From: a virus
Virus record (IMG/VR): IMGVR_UViG_3300046516_001816
Location: 186,001-250,000 of that record
Direction: 5' to 3' (one strand)
DNA length: 64,000 nucleotides
How positions within the stretch are numbered: the stretch's first letter is position 1; each line of letters begins with the position of its first letter. Under the pieces are notes generated by a model. It had not been told where the DNA came from. It made no database searches and saw only the letters and a program-made list of their open reading frames with translations. Below, in pieces: positions 49,151 through 57,511 of the stretch. The translations under genes were made by a program, and so were the position numbers.

Positions 49151-49170
49151 AATATATAATGTCCTTGGTA
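49151..49170 (+). promoter_or_regulatory. Candidate early promoter (TATATAAT)
   Basis: AATATATAATGTCCTTGG resembles the motif at 4723 (TTG after ~5 bp) and lies ~110 bp upstream of the gene at 49277; a second AT-rich AAATATACC follows at ~49184. Confidence 0.5.
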
Positions 49171-49276
49171 TCCCTGGATAAAAATATACCCCAGGACCAT
49201 CTATGAGAAGAGGGGGTTTCCCCTACCTATGCCGTCTCTTCATTCAATCAAGCAACGAAACCAAGGAGTCGTACAA

Positions 49277-51121
49277 ATGAAGCAAGAACAATTTGTGGTT
49301 GCAAAGCAGGAATTCGAAATGGGTCTGGTCGGTCAGTTCTGCTGGGCTGAGTTCCGCGACAATATGAAGGCGGTCGCTGTCGACGAAGACCAGATGGAAA
49401 AGTGGTTCGACTGGCTCGCGAACCTGATGGCCAATGACATGACGGGCGCGGATGACGACGGTTTCCGGCCGCAGGAATTCGAGTACAAGCTCGACGTCGA
49501 AATCATGTATCGCGATGAAGCGAAAGAAAATTCGGACGAAGTCGATGTCTCGAAAGCGGGACTGGTGCTGCGTCTGGTGCCGATGAGCGAGCGCGTGCAG
49601 GCAGTGATCCAAGAAGGCATGAGCATGACCGCGTTTCGTTGGCCGGTGATCAACAATGAGGGCGTGTTGATGATCGAAGCGTTCAGCTACGACATGCTCA
49701 GGTATGCGCGGCCGGTCGTCTCGAAACTGGTGCAGGGAGTGCAGGCGCCGGCGACCATGGCCGAAGACACGCTGGTGCAAGAGCGCGATCCGGATTGGGG
49801 TGAAGAGCCGGCAAGCCAGAAGAAACTGACGACGCGTCCGGTGTTTGGCTGGCTGAAGGAAGCCCTCACCAAGGGCGTGGTCTCGTACGAGGATTTGAAG
49901 GAGCTCCTCAAGCAGCCGCTGTTCTTCAGTCTGGCTCACAAGGAAGACACGTATGTTTCGTTCTTCCGCAAGCTGGACAAGTATCTCGAAGGTGAATTCC
50001 CGGTGCTGAACAAGGAGCGCCCGCTCTTTGGTCTGCGTTTTTCCAACACTCAGGAGACCATGTATGGTCTGCTCACCATCACGTACCACTCGCAGCGTCA
50101 CGACGCCGACGTCAAACGCAATACGCTGAACGTACTCTGCCCGCTATCCTGGGGCAATGACGCCGATTGGCCGGTGATCATCGATCCGGAAGTGTCGTTC
50201 CAGCCGATGCACTACACAGGCACGTTGGCCGAACACGCGGCCACCGAAGTGCGCTTCAGTCTGCAACGCGCAGCGAGCCGCATCAACCTGGAAGCACCGG
50301 TAGTGGATCAGCTGCAAAGCTTCCTGAACGACGGTACGTTGGCGCAGATTATCGATCGCCGTCTGGTGGAAGCCAATATCCACCATGAAGTGAAAAGCGT
50401 CTTCGTGCAGCCGAAGGGAAGTTTTACCTACGTGCAAACCGAAGAGCCGCTGCAATTCCATGCTCAGGCGTTCTTCTTCCCCGCTCATGAGCCCTCGTGG
50501 GAGCCGAACGAAGCGATCGCACTCCTGGATCTGGTGATGGACTACACGGAGCCGTTTTTCGTGTGGCGCCATGACGCGGGGCAGGTGGAATTGTTGGAGC
50601 GCAAGCCGAGCAGCGACAAACATGCGGGTGTGTCGCAGACGCTGAAGTTCTCGGTGGGCGACGGAGCGAAGTTCCAGACCATGGCGGATCCTGCCCAGCA
50701 GGCTGAGAGCACGATGGATCTGAACGCACTGCGCGCCCAAGCGGCCAAGCATGCGATGGAAAGCAGTGCCAATGCTCGCCCCATCGTCGGTCAGGCCGCG
50801 ATGCCGATGGAAGCCGTGCATCAGGGTTTTGACATCGCCCTGGAAATGACCTTCCTGGATTCGCGTGTGCCCTATCCGGTGCTCAATGCCTTTATGGGTT
50901 TGTTCCCGGATCTGTTTGTAAAGTATGCGCGACTGCTGGAAGAGCTTAGCTATCGTGGCGTGCAGATCAATCAGGAACCGGTGATGCTGGAACTGAGGGG
51001 GCAAGTCAGTGACATCCTGGGCGATCAGAAGACGGAGGTGGTGTTGCGGCTGGTCTGCGTCGATGTGTCCGATGATAGTATCGGCTCGTCGGTGGATGTG
51101 AAGTACTGTTTCAAGCGTTAA
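49277..51121 (+). CDS. Large hypothetical protein (possible virion or infection protein)
   Basis: A 614-aa protein from ATG 49277 after AAACCAAGGAG. Soluble, acidic, alpha/beta throughout, no signal peptide. It has a repeated architecture feel: strand-rich stretches ending in similar L-R-L-V segments occur near residues ~95 and ~595. No catalytic motif recognised. Preceded by a candidate early promoter and followed by a strong terminator, so a single-gene unit. Confidence 0.6.
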   Translation: MKQEQFVVAKQEFEMGLVGQFCWAEFRDNMKAVAVDEDQMEKWFDWLANLMANDMTGADDDGFRPQEFEYKLDVEIMYRDEAKENSDEVDVSKAGLVLRLVPMSERVQAVIQEGMSMTAFRWPVINNEGVLMIEAFSYDMLRYARPVVSKLVQGVQAPATMAEDTLVQERDPDWGEEPASQKKLTTRPVFGWLKEALTKGVVSYEDLKELLKQPLFFSLAHKEDTYVSFFRKLDKYLEGEFPVLNKERPLFGLRFSNTQETMYGLLTITYHSQRHDADVKRNTLNVLCPLSWGNDADWPVIIDPEVSFQPMHYTGTLAEHAATEVRFSLQRAASRINLEAPVVDQLQSFLNDGTLAQIIDRRLVEANIHHEVKSVFVQPKGSFTYVQTEEPLQFHAQAFFFPAHEPSWEPNEAIALLDLVMDYTEPFFVWRHDAGQVELLERKPSSDKHAGVSQTLKFSVGDGAKFQTMADPAQQAESTMDLNALRAQAAKHAMESSANARPIVGQAAMPMEAVHQGFDIALEMTFLDSRVPYPVLNAFMGLFPDLFVKYARLLEELSYRGVQINQEPVMLELRGQVSDILGDQKTEVVLRLVCVDVSDDSIGSSVDVKYCFKR

Positions 51122-51130
51122 CGCGCGCTG

Positions 51131-51163
51131 GGCCCCGGGCTTCGGCTCGGGGCTGTATGCCGT
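51131..51163 (+). terminator. Terminator with TATGCCGTT tail
   Basis: GGCCCCGGGC-TTCG-GCTCGGGGCT then GTATGCCGTT. Confidence 0.8.
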
Positions 51164-51202
51164 TGGGTAGTTTTGTCCACCCCCGAGATCGTATGAAAAG
51201 GG

Positions 51203-51224
51203 GGTAAATATTATCTTACAACAA
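51203..51224 (+). promoter_or_regulatory. Weak promoter-like AT-rich motif
   Basis: TAAATATTATCTTACAAC upstream of the gene at 51241 is AT-rich and follows a terminator, but it deviates from the TATATTAC consensus. Confidence 0.3.
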
Positions 51225-51240
51225 ACCAAAGGAAACGAAC

Positions 51241-51816
51241 ATGTCCCACTCTCTCGAAAGTCAACACCTGGTGGAAGTCGATAAGCTTCTGAAGCTGTCG
51301 ATGAGCGGAAGCTGGTTCTTTAAGAATCAGATGCAGGACTATGCAGACGAAAGCGAAATCGCTGAAATCGCCAAGCGCCTGGATACGCTCTACGACCAGG
51401 GCGTGAAACACAACGCGGGTCGCAGCTTTAACCCGAAGTACCAGTTCCATCGGGTCGCCGATATGGACACGCAGACCCCCAAGGTCTACTTGCAATTGCT
51501 GCTGCCGGGCAACCATTTCAACGCTGCCAAGTTGGTCGGCGAGATTTGCCTGCATCTGAGTCTCGAAGACCACGGATGCATCCGACTCTCGCTGCCGCTG
51601 GAAACGGCTGCGCAGAAGTTGGCACGGGAGCATCACTGGAAGGTGTCAGAGGCTGAGTTGGAGGCACTCACCACGCTCATCGAAGCAGCAAAAGCGCTCC
51701 AGGACCTGGGCAGTAAGAATCTGCCCGTGACGCTGGATGTCGGTCGCGACGGTGTGAAGATCAGCACCGGCTATTATAATCCGGTTGACCAAGTGCGGGC
51801 TGCACTCGCTCGCTAG
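51241..51816 (+). CDS. Hypothetical phage protein
   Basis: A 191-aa protein after CCAAAGGAAACG. Helical N-terminus and a strand-rich middle, with K-L-A-R-E-H-H-W-K after the centre. Function unknown. Confidence 0.6.
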   Translation: MSHSLESQHLVEVDKLLKLSMSGSWFFKNQMQDYADESEIAEIAKRLDTLYDQGVKHNAGRSFNPKYQFHRVADMDTQTPKVYLQLLLPGNHFNAAKLVGEICLHLSLEDHGCIRLSLPLETAAQKLAREHHWKVSEAELEALTTLIEAAKALQDLGSKNLPVTLDVGRDGVKISTGYYNPVDQVRAALAR

Positions 51817-51841
51817 GTTGACCACTTTCAACCATTCGGCC

Positions 51842-52231
51842 ATGATTACCAGAAAGGCGCAGTACTTCATGACCCTGGAGCAGTTCGAGCAATCGATCAT
51901 CCAGGGTCTGGTGAAAAACAACACGGACTACCAGACGATCGTTACTGCTTTGAATAGCCTGATCGCCCAAGTCCAAGCCGCCCTTCCGGCCGTCACGTTG
52001 CACTTTGCTGCCATCGCGTATAACGATGGGACGGGTCAACTGGTGATGCAGTTGGAAGTCGGACATGCACTGTCCTCCCGCGTGATGCACTGGGATGCCG
52101 CGATCCTGATGAATGCCTATCTGGAGTCCGGTACGATTTACGCGAGCTTACCACTCACGACGAAGTTGTATACGCCGAATGCCTCGCCCATCAGCAGTGA
52201 CGTGACGGGCTTGGCTCCGCAGTCCAATTAA
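51842..52231 (+). CDS. Hypothetical phage protein
   Basis: A 129-aa protein. ATG 51842 or ATG 51869; neither has an ideal RBS (AAAGG is 11 bp before the second). Helix then strands. Function unknown. Confidence 0.55.
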   Translation: MITRKAQYFMTLEQFEQSIIQGLVKNNTDYQTIVTALNSLIAQVQAALPAVTLHFAAIAYNDGTGQLVMQLEVGHALSSRVMHWDAAILMNAYLESGTIYASLPLTTKLYTPNASPISSDVTGLAPQSN

Positions 52232-52237
52232 GCTTTA

Positions 52238-52272
52238 CCCAGGGGCTGCGGCTCCTGGGCTTTATGCCGTCT
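52238..52272 (+). terminator. Terminator with TTTATGCCGTC tail
   Basis: CCCAGGGGC-TGCG-GCTCCTGGG followed by CTTTATGCCGTC. Confidence 0.85.
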
Positions 52273-52299
52273 AATTAATCTAAACCAAGGAGTAGAATC

Positions 52300-52536
52300 A
52301 TGGAAGACTATTTCGTGTTGTGCATTGGCGCCGGCTTTGTGTTGGGCTTGTTGGCCATCTGGTTGAAAGCATTCTGGTGGGATCCCCGCCAGCGTAACAA
52401 GAAGATTCAGCAGCGCTTGTGTGAAGCCGTCCGGAATATCCCGGGCAAGATGCATCCCGATTGCTACCACCACGGCTGCCGTGGTCAGGGGCATTGCTTT
52501 CGCTGTGTGACGATGGCGAAACTGGATGCGCAGTAA
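52300..52536 (+). CDS. Membrane-anchored Cys/His protein
   Basis: A 78-aa protein after AAACCAAGGAG. One transmembrane helix (residues ~6-26) followed by a basic region and a Cys/His cluster (C-Y-H-H-G-C...H-C-F-R-C) likely to bind zinc. Last plus-strand gene before the convergent junction. Confidence 0.6.
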   Translation: MEDYFVLCIGAGFVLGLLAIWLKAFWWDPRQRNKKIQQRLCEAVRNIPGKMHPDCYHHGCRGQGHCFRCVTMAKLDAQ

Positions 52537-52611
52537 CGATCTCAGTGCGGGAGACCAGAGCCCCAGAGAGGGCCGTAGTAACCTTAGTGCCTGAGAGGCA
52601 GTAAGCAAGTG

Positions 52612-52670
52612 CAAGACGGCATAAAGCCCTCCCCGCAAGGGGAGGGCCTATGCTTAGCCTTCTTTTTTTG
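52612..52670 (-). terminator. Terminator of the minus-strand helical-protein gene
   Basis: Read on the minus strand: after the stop, an A/T-rich stretch, then GCCCTCCCC-TTGC-GGGGAGGGC followed by TTTATGCCGTC. The tail motif is oriented with this gene. Confidence 0.8.
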
Positions 52671-52683
52671 GTTTCAAACCCAA

Positions 52684-55221
52684 TTACTTCTTGAAGGCAC
52701 GTGCAAAACGGGAACCAAAGGACTGCGGATCGATGCTTTCCGTTGCCGGCGCTTCTTCTGCATCCACTTGCTCCTGGTACTCCGCCAGCGCTTGCTGCAT
52801 TTGCGCCACCAGGTTCTTCACCGCTTCCTTGGCCACGCCGTGCTTCTCAGGACTGTCCGCATCCTTCAGCAACTTCTGCTGTTGGTCGTGCGCGTCATTG
52901 AGTCGCTTCATGCGCTTGGCGTGCTTGGTGTGGATGTCCTCACCTTCGCTTTCACCTTCCGCTTCGCCTTCCGCCTTTTCCGCAGCGGGCGTCACGTCAT
53001 CCGAAGCATTGGTGGCCGGCGCTGCGTCGGCCGGGGGCGCTTCGTCGTGGTTTTCCATCGACACCACTTTTTCCTTGCCCGTGAAGTTGTAGAGCGTCCG
53101 AGCCGCTTCGTCACTGTGCGACGAATGACGATGGGTGATCTTCAGGCTGTCGCCCGATTCTTCCGCCGTCGCGTACTCGTTCTTCTCTTCATCTTCCTTG
53201 ACCAGGTATTGCAGCTTCGGGCCGTTCATGCGCACATCCACGATCCGACCGACACCAGCGACGTGCTGGCCCTTATGGAACTTGGCCTCGTCGAGGTTTT
53301 CCAGTGCCGGATGCGAGAGGTTGAACTTCTGACGAATGTTGAACTCTTCGTGCGCCTGTTCTTGCTTGAGCGCCTTGAACTTCGCTTCGTCATGCGCTGC
53401 GGCTTTCAGCTTGGCTTCGTACTTCACGTGCAGGGCGTCGAGCGCTTCGTCCATCTTGCGGATGTTTTCTTGCGCGTCTTCGTCCCGACCTTCGGTAGCG
53501 ACTTCATGCTTGTCTGCCATCGTGAGCGGCCAGAGGTCATGGCCACGCAGTTCTCGGCTCAGACGGCTCAGATGCGCCTTGACGACTTCCAGGCGGGCGC
53601 CCGTTGCGTGGGCTTCTTCAGCCTTCAGCTTGTCGTACTGGTGCTTCGTCTGCTCGTACTTGGCCTTCATCGCCGGCGACGGCTCTTCGTAATCTTCCGT
53701 GGAGACTTGCTTGCGATCAGCGTTGTACATCGCACGCAGGGCCAGGTAGTTACAGTACTTCGCGGCACGCAACGAACGCGCCGCTTCACCATGCACCGGC
53801 TTCTGGATCGCACGACGCAGCGCATTGGCAAACGCCATGATCTGCTCAAACACGTGGCAGGCTTCCTGGAATTCGTTCCAGCCCTTGTTCGCGCCATCCC
53901 GGTCGGTCTTCTCGAGCTTGATCAGCTCTTCAACCACGTCGTCCGAGCTGTTGTTCGCGCGTTCGATTGCTGCATCGAGCTCGTCCATCACGCGCACGAT
54001 TTCACGCTCGTAACCCACGCAGGCGCGCACGTTGTCGAGGTAAGCTTCGGCGATGTCAAGCACCGTCTCGATTTCCTTGACCTTGAACGTAAACGCCATT
54101 TCCTTGGTGGACGTGAGCGCTGCCGTCGGCAAGGCTGTCGACAGCTTGTGCACGCCGTACATCATCGTGCCGATGCCGGGTGCGGCCACGTTCAGGGCGG
54201 TGGCGCCCGCTGCTGAAGACACTGCGCCAGAAGCCCGCAGGAACTTCATGTTGTTCGAGCCTTTGTAGCCGACGTGCTTGGCACCGGCCATCTCGGCCAT
54301 ACGCGGCATTGCCTTGTAGGTCGTGGCCGGCGGCAGCTTGCGCGTGCGCGGTGCTTGGGCGTGCAGCTGCGCTGCCCCCAGGAGTTCCTGGCTGTGGTAC
54401 TTCGAATCGAAGAGTTCGACCGGGGTCTTGAGCTTTTCGACTTGGCTAGCCATCTTGATGATGTCGCCCGAGCGCTTGAAGTTCGCGCTGCGCAGGATCG
54501 ACGCCAGCGACTTCATTTCCTGCATCACGGCCTTCGGGTACTGCGTGAGGATGTACTTCGAGACCTTCACGTCTTCCTTCAGGGCCTCGAGCAGCTTGCC
54601 GGAACCGAGCAGCTTGCCCACCGTCGGGTCTTGCGTGCCCTTGGCGAAGAAGTAGAGCAGGCCGTTGGCGCCCACCGAGACGTCCGCACCGAGATCCACT
54701 TCCTTCTTGACGTCGACCCAGTGACGGGAATTCTCGAGCGTCTTCTTCTCGTACTTCGCGGTGATCTCCGACGTGGTGCGCAGGAACTCGCCGATCAGGT
54801 CCTTGTGGTGCTTGAAGCCCAACACGAACTCTTGCACGACGTTGTTCAGGAAGTTCTTGAAGCTTTCCAGCGCAATCGTGGACTGCGCTTCGATCGAGAT
54901 CGTTTCGACGTCTTCGAGGGCCGGCATCGTGAGTTCACGACCCATGCGGCGCGCTTGTTGCTGGACCGCGTGACGGATCAGACCGAGGGCGACGGCATTG
55001 CATTCGCCGCAGTTGATCATCGAGGCGAGCTGGTCCGAGTGGTCTCGGATCGCTTCGAGCGCTTGCGACTGCACTTCGCTGTCTTCGAACTGGGCATCGC
55101 AGGCTTCTGCATACGAACCGAGCGCCGAATCCCCGCCTTCAGGCAGGTCGTCGTCCAGATTCTCCAACGTCAGACCCTTGCTGCCGTGGGCCGCCTTGTG
55201 GGCGAGGAGTGTGAAGTCCAT
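52684..55221 (-). CDS. Large helical protein, candidate virion-internal protein
   Basis: An 845-aa protein, almost entirely helical, with long coiled-coil-prone segments, acidic linker regions (D-D-D-L-P-E-G near residue 25) and a Glu/Ala/Pro/Asp-rich stretch near residues 700-760. A short Cys pair C-G-E-C (~73-76) lies in the N-terminal part. Highly biased, abundant-protein codons. Phage internal head or core proteins look like this, but no family signature was recognised. It lies next to two helicase genes on the same strand. Confidence 0.6.
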   Translation of the reverse strand: MDFTLLAHKAAHGSKGLTLENLDDDLPEGGDSALGSYAEACDAQFEDSEVQSQALEAIRDHSDQLASMINCGECNAVALGLIRHAVQQQARRMGRELTMPALEDVETISIEAQSTIALESFKNFLNNVVQEFVLGFKHHKDLIGEFLRTTSEITAKYEKKTLENSRHWVDVKKEVDLGADVSVGANGLLYFFAKGTQDPTVGKLLGSGKLLEALKEDVKVSKYILTQYPKAVMQEMKSLASILRSANFKRSGDIIKMASQVEKLKTPVELFDSKYHSQELLGAAQLHAQAPRTRKLPPATTYKAMPRMAEMAGAKHVGYKGSNNMKFLRASGAVSSAAGATALNVAAPGIGTMMYGVHKLSTALPTAALTSTKEMAFTFKVKEIETVLDIAEAYLDNVRACVGYEREIVRVMDELDAAIERANNSSDDVVEELIKLEKTDRDGANKGWNEFQEACHVFEQIMAFANALRRAIQKPVHGEAARSLRAAKYCNYLALRAMYNADRKQVSTEDYEEPSPAMKAKYEQTKHQYDKLKAEEAHATGARLEVVKAHLSRLSRELRGHDLWPLTMADKHEVATEGRDEDAQENIRKMDEALDALHVKYEAKLKAAAHDEAKFKALKQEQAHEEFNIRQKFNLSHPALENLDEAKFHKGQHVAGVGRIVDVRMNGPKLQYLVKEDEEKNEYATAEESGDSLKITHRHSSHSDEAARTLYNFTGKEKVVSMENHDEAPPADAAPATNASDDVTPAAEKAEGEAEGESEGEDIHTKHAKRMKRLNDAHDQQQKLLKDADSPEKHGVAKEAVKNLVAQMQQALAEYQEQVDAEEAPATESIDPQSFGSRFARAFKK

Positions 55222-55273
55222 TATAAGCTCTTGTCGGAATTGTTAATAGGGTGACAACTGCATGTCAAAAGAT

Positions 55274-57367
55274 TTACCACAATGCCCAAAACGGATCCAG
55301 CTCTTCGGTAAAGAAACCTTCCTCGGTAATGCCTTCCATGGCCATGCATTGATCGAACTCATCCATGACCACGCTGGTGATCGTTTCATAGTGCGCATGC
55401 TGAGCACCGGTGGGCATCTCGTCATACGCTTCGACCGCGATCAGGTTGGCGTTTTCAAAGCCCAGGATCTCATCGACCTGCTGGCGCGACCAGTTCATGA
55501 TGTCGATCGTGCGACTAGAGATATTGGGTTCCTCGCCGGTATCCAAGACCACATCCCAAATCGTCACGTTTTCATCTTGCCCGAGTCGTTTCACCCGCGC
55601 CACCGCCTGATCGTATTCAAACGAGCGAAACGGCGAGTTCATCATGATCTCTTCGTTCGCCATGATCAAGGGCACCGCCGAGGAGAGCGACTGGTAAGTG
55701 GCAATCATCGGGTTGGCGTCTTCTGAGTTCTTATACTCAGTGACCATCGAGGCCAACTCATTGTTGGTTTCCCCGTACACGCGCAACGGATGGTAGCCCT
55801 TCGCCTTCAGGTAATCGCCCGCGGCATCTACCGCCCCCACGTAACTGGTAAAGATCAGCGTCTTTTTCAGCGCCTCATCGATGATCTTCTCCAGCCCCAT
55901 ATGCGGGACCATGTCCATGATGCACTGCCCGCGCTTCTTACCGAGCACCTGTCCGAGCGCTTCGCCCTGCACCTTGAGCTTATAGTACTTGACCACGGAC
56001 TTGGAGGCCTTCAGGTCTTCCCTCAGCTTCTTGGGCAACGCCGGCTGAATCACGCTGCGCTCGTACTTGTTGCACCAGACCGCGGCTTCCTTGTGCAGCT
56101 TCGGATCGTAGCCCCGGCGAATCGACTTCATGAACTTTTCGTATTGCTTGAACTGGTCTTTCTGTTCGGAAGTGATAAGGGTGCGGTAGAAGGCGTCGAT
56201 GGCGGCTTCATACATCCGTTCGTACACGCGCATATTGGTTCGGTAGTGCTGGACGCGCTCGTCGATGAATTTGCGCATCTCCCCACGAATCGAAGCAAGC
56301 GTGTAATCTTTGCCATTGGGAATCTCCACTTTGAGCGACACGTGCTTGACATCAATCTTGACGACCTGGTTGCTGTCGACCTTGTACGTGACCTTGCCCA
56401 GCCGATGCGCCAGCACGTCGTTGGCCCGTGCACTGTTCTTGCCATAGATCGCCTGGAAGCGACGCTGAGCATCCTCATCGAACATGGAGTCAATGGTGCG
56501 GAACAACGGCGCCATTTCGCCGCCAATGGCCTTCACGGGGGTGCCCGACTCCCACAGCACGTACTGACAGCGTGTGCGGTTGCAGAGCTCAATAAAGAGC
56601 TGCGTGCGCAAGGCTTCCATTTCATTCATACCGTGCGACTCGTCCAACAGAATCACGGGCTTGTTCCAGTGCTGCGTCTTGGCAAACTCCAGGAACTTAG
56701 GCAGGTAGTCGTAATGGACGATATAGAACTTCTTGCCGCGCACGGGCGGCGTGCCCATCTGCGAATGCCAATACGCCTGGGGACGTTTAAACAACTCGAC
56801 CACCGTGTCTTCCCAGACTTTCTTCACGGCCCGGGGTGGACACACCACAATCGTGACATCCGCATGCAAGCAGACGGTGAGCGCACAGCCCATAAAGGTC
56901 TTGCCCGTGCCGGGACCCGCGCCCAGCAACGCTCCTTTCAGTCGGAAGCGCGGCACCATCTCGTTGAACCATTTGAGGAACCCCATCTGGTGGTCCATCG
57001 CCGACCATTTCAACTGGTTGAGCTGGCCGAAGTCCAGGATGTCAGGATGCTTGATCAGCGTCTCTTTCATCCAGGTGTGTTCGTACATCCCCTCGACGAC
57101 TTTTCGCAGCGCGCGGATATTGTGGCCGCGCTGCTTGTTATTGATAATGCGCGTGAACGCATAGACAATGTCCGGGGCAAAAAAGCGATTGAAGATAATC
57201 TCGTTGGGCGTGACCCGCGTGAACATATGTTCCGCGATCTTGGTCGTCCCCCAGATTTGCGCAATCGTGTTGGCAACCGAGTTGCCGGGTAAGCCTGTCA
57301 CTTTAATCTGATCGCCACTTTCTTGGACTTGGATCAGACCGAGTACACGCCGTAAGGACGCGAACAT
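55274..57367 (-). CDS. SF2 helicase (SNF2/UvsW-like)
   Basis: A 697-aa protein with the SF2 helicase motifs in order: Walker A G-A-G-P-G-T-G-K-T (motif I, residues ~145-153), I-L-L-D-E-S-H-G (motif II, DESH, ~236-243), an L-I-F-T-S-Y-V-G segment (~525) and Q-A-V-A-R-V-K-R-L-G-Q (motif VI, ~602). The N-terminal ~100 residues are a phage-type accessory part. It is likely an ATP-dependent DNA translocase in replication, recombination or early takeover. Starts at the minus-strand ATG at 57367; upstream lies a long hairpin. Confidence 0.85.
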   Translation of the reverse strand: MFASLRRVLGLIQVQESGDQIKVTGLPGNSVANTIAQIWGTTKIAEHMFTRVTPNEIIFNRFFAPDIVYAFTRIINNKQRGHNIRALRKVVEGMYEHTWMKETLIKHPDILDFGQLNQLKWSAMDHQMGFLKWFNEMVPRFRLKGALLGAGPGTGKTFMGCALTVCLHADVTIVVCPPRAVKKVWEDTVVELFKRPQAYWHSQMGTPPVRGKKFYIVHYDYLPKFLEFAKTQHWNKPVILLDESHGMNEMEALRTQLFIELCNRTRCQYVLWESGTPVKAIGGEMAPLFRTIDSMFDEDAQRRFQAIYGKNSARANDVLAHRLGKVTYKVDSNQVVKIDVKHVSLKVEIPNGKDYTLASIRGEMRKFIDERVQHYRTNMRVYERMYEAAIDAFYRTLITSEQKDQFKQYEKFMKSIRRGYDPKLHKEAAVWCNKYERSVIQPALPKKLREDLKASKSVVKYYKLKVQGEALGQVLGKKRGQCIMDMVPHMGLEKIIDEALKKTLIFTSYVGAVDAAGDYLKAKGYHPLRVYGETNNELASMVTEYKNSEDANPMIATYQSLSSAVPLIMANEEIMMNSPFRSFEYDQAVARVKRLGQDENVTIWDVVLDTGEEPNISSRTIDIMNWSRQQVDEILGFENANLIAVEAYDEMPTGAQHAHYETITSVVMDEFDQCMAMEGITEEGFFTEELDPFWALW

Positions 57368-57412
57368 ATGAGTTGTCCTTCTTTTATTTTAGACCAGCCA
57401 GCCGACATAAAC

Positions 57413-57466
57413 CAGGAGCCAGCCCAGGTAACCCCAAGTAGGAAAGGGTTACCTGGAGCTGACTCC
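57413..57466 (-). terminator. Long hairpin terminator between helicase genes
   Basis: CCAGGTAACCC-N11-GGGTTACCTGG inner stem, extended by GGAGCCAG / CTGACTCC. It would end the DnaB-like gene transcript on the minus strand. Confidence 0.6.
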
Positions 57467-57511
57467 CAACTAGAACTACTGTTTCACATTATTTACAAGC
57501 GAGTATGTTGC

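Noticed and set aside
52609-54216. 535-aa plus-strand ORF opposite the helical protein gene
   Set aside because: Phe/Leu/Arg/Val-rich translation typical of an antisense shadow; the minus-strand gene has biased codons and a matching terminator.
55790-57292. 500-aa plus-strand ORF opposite the SF2 helicase
   Set aside because: The minus strand has all helicase motifs; the plus-strand frame has no recognisable features or RBS.
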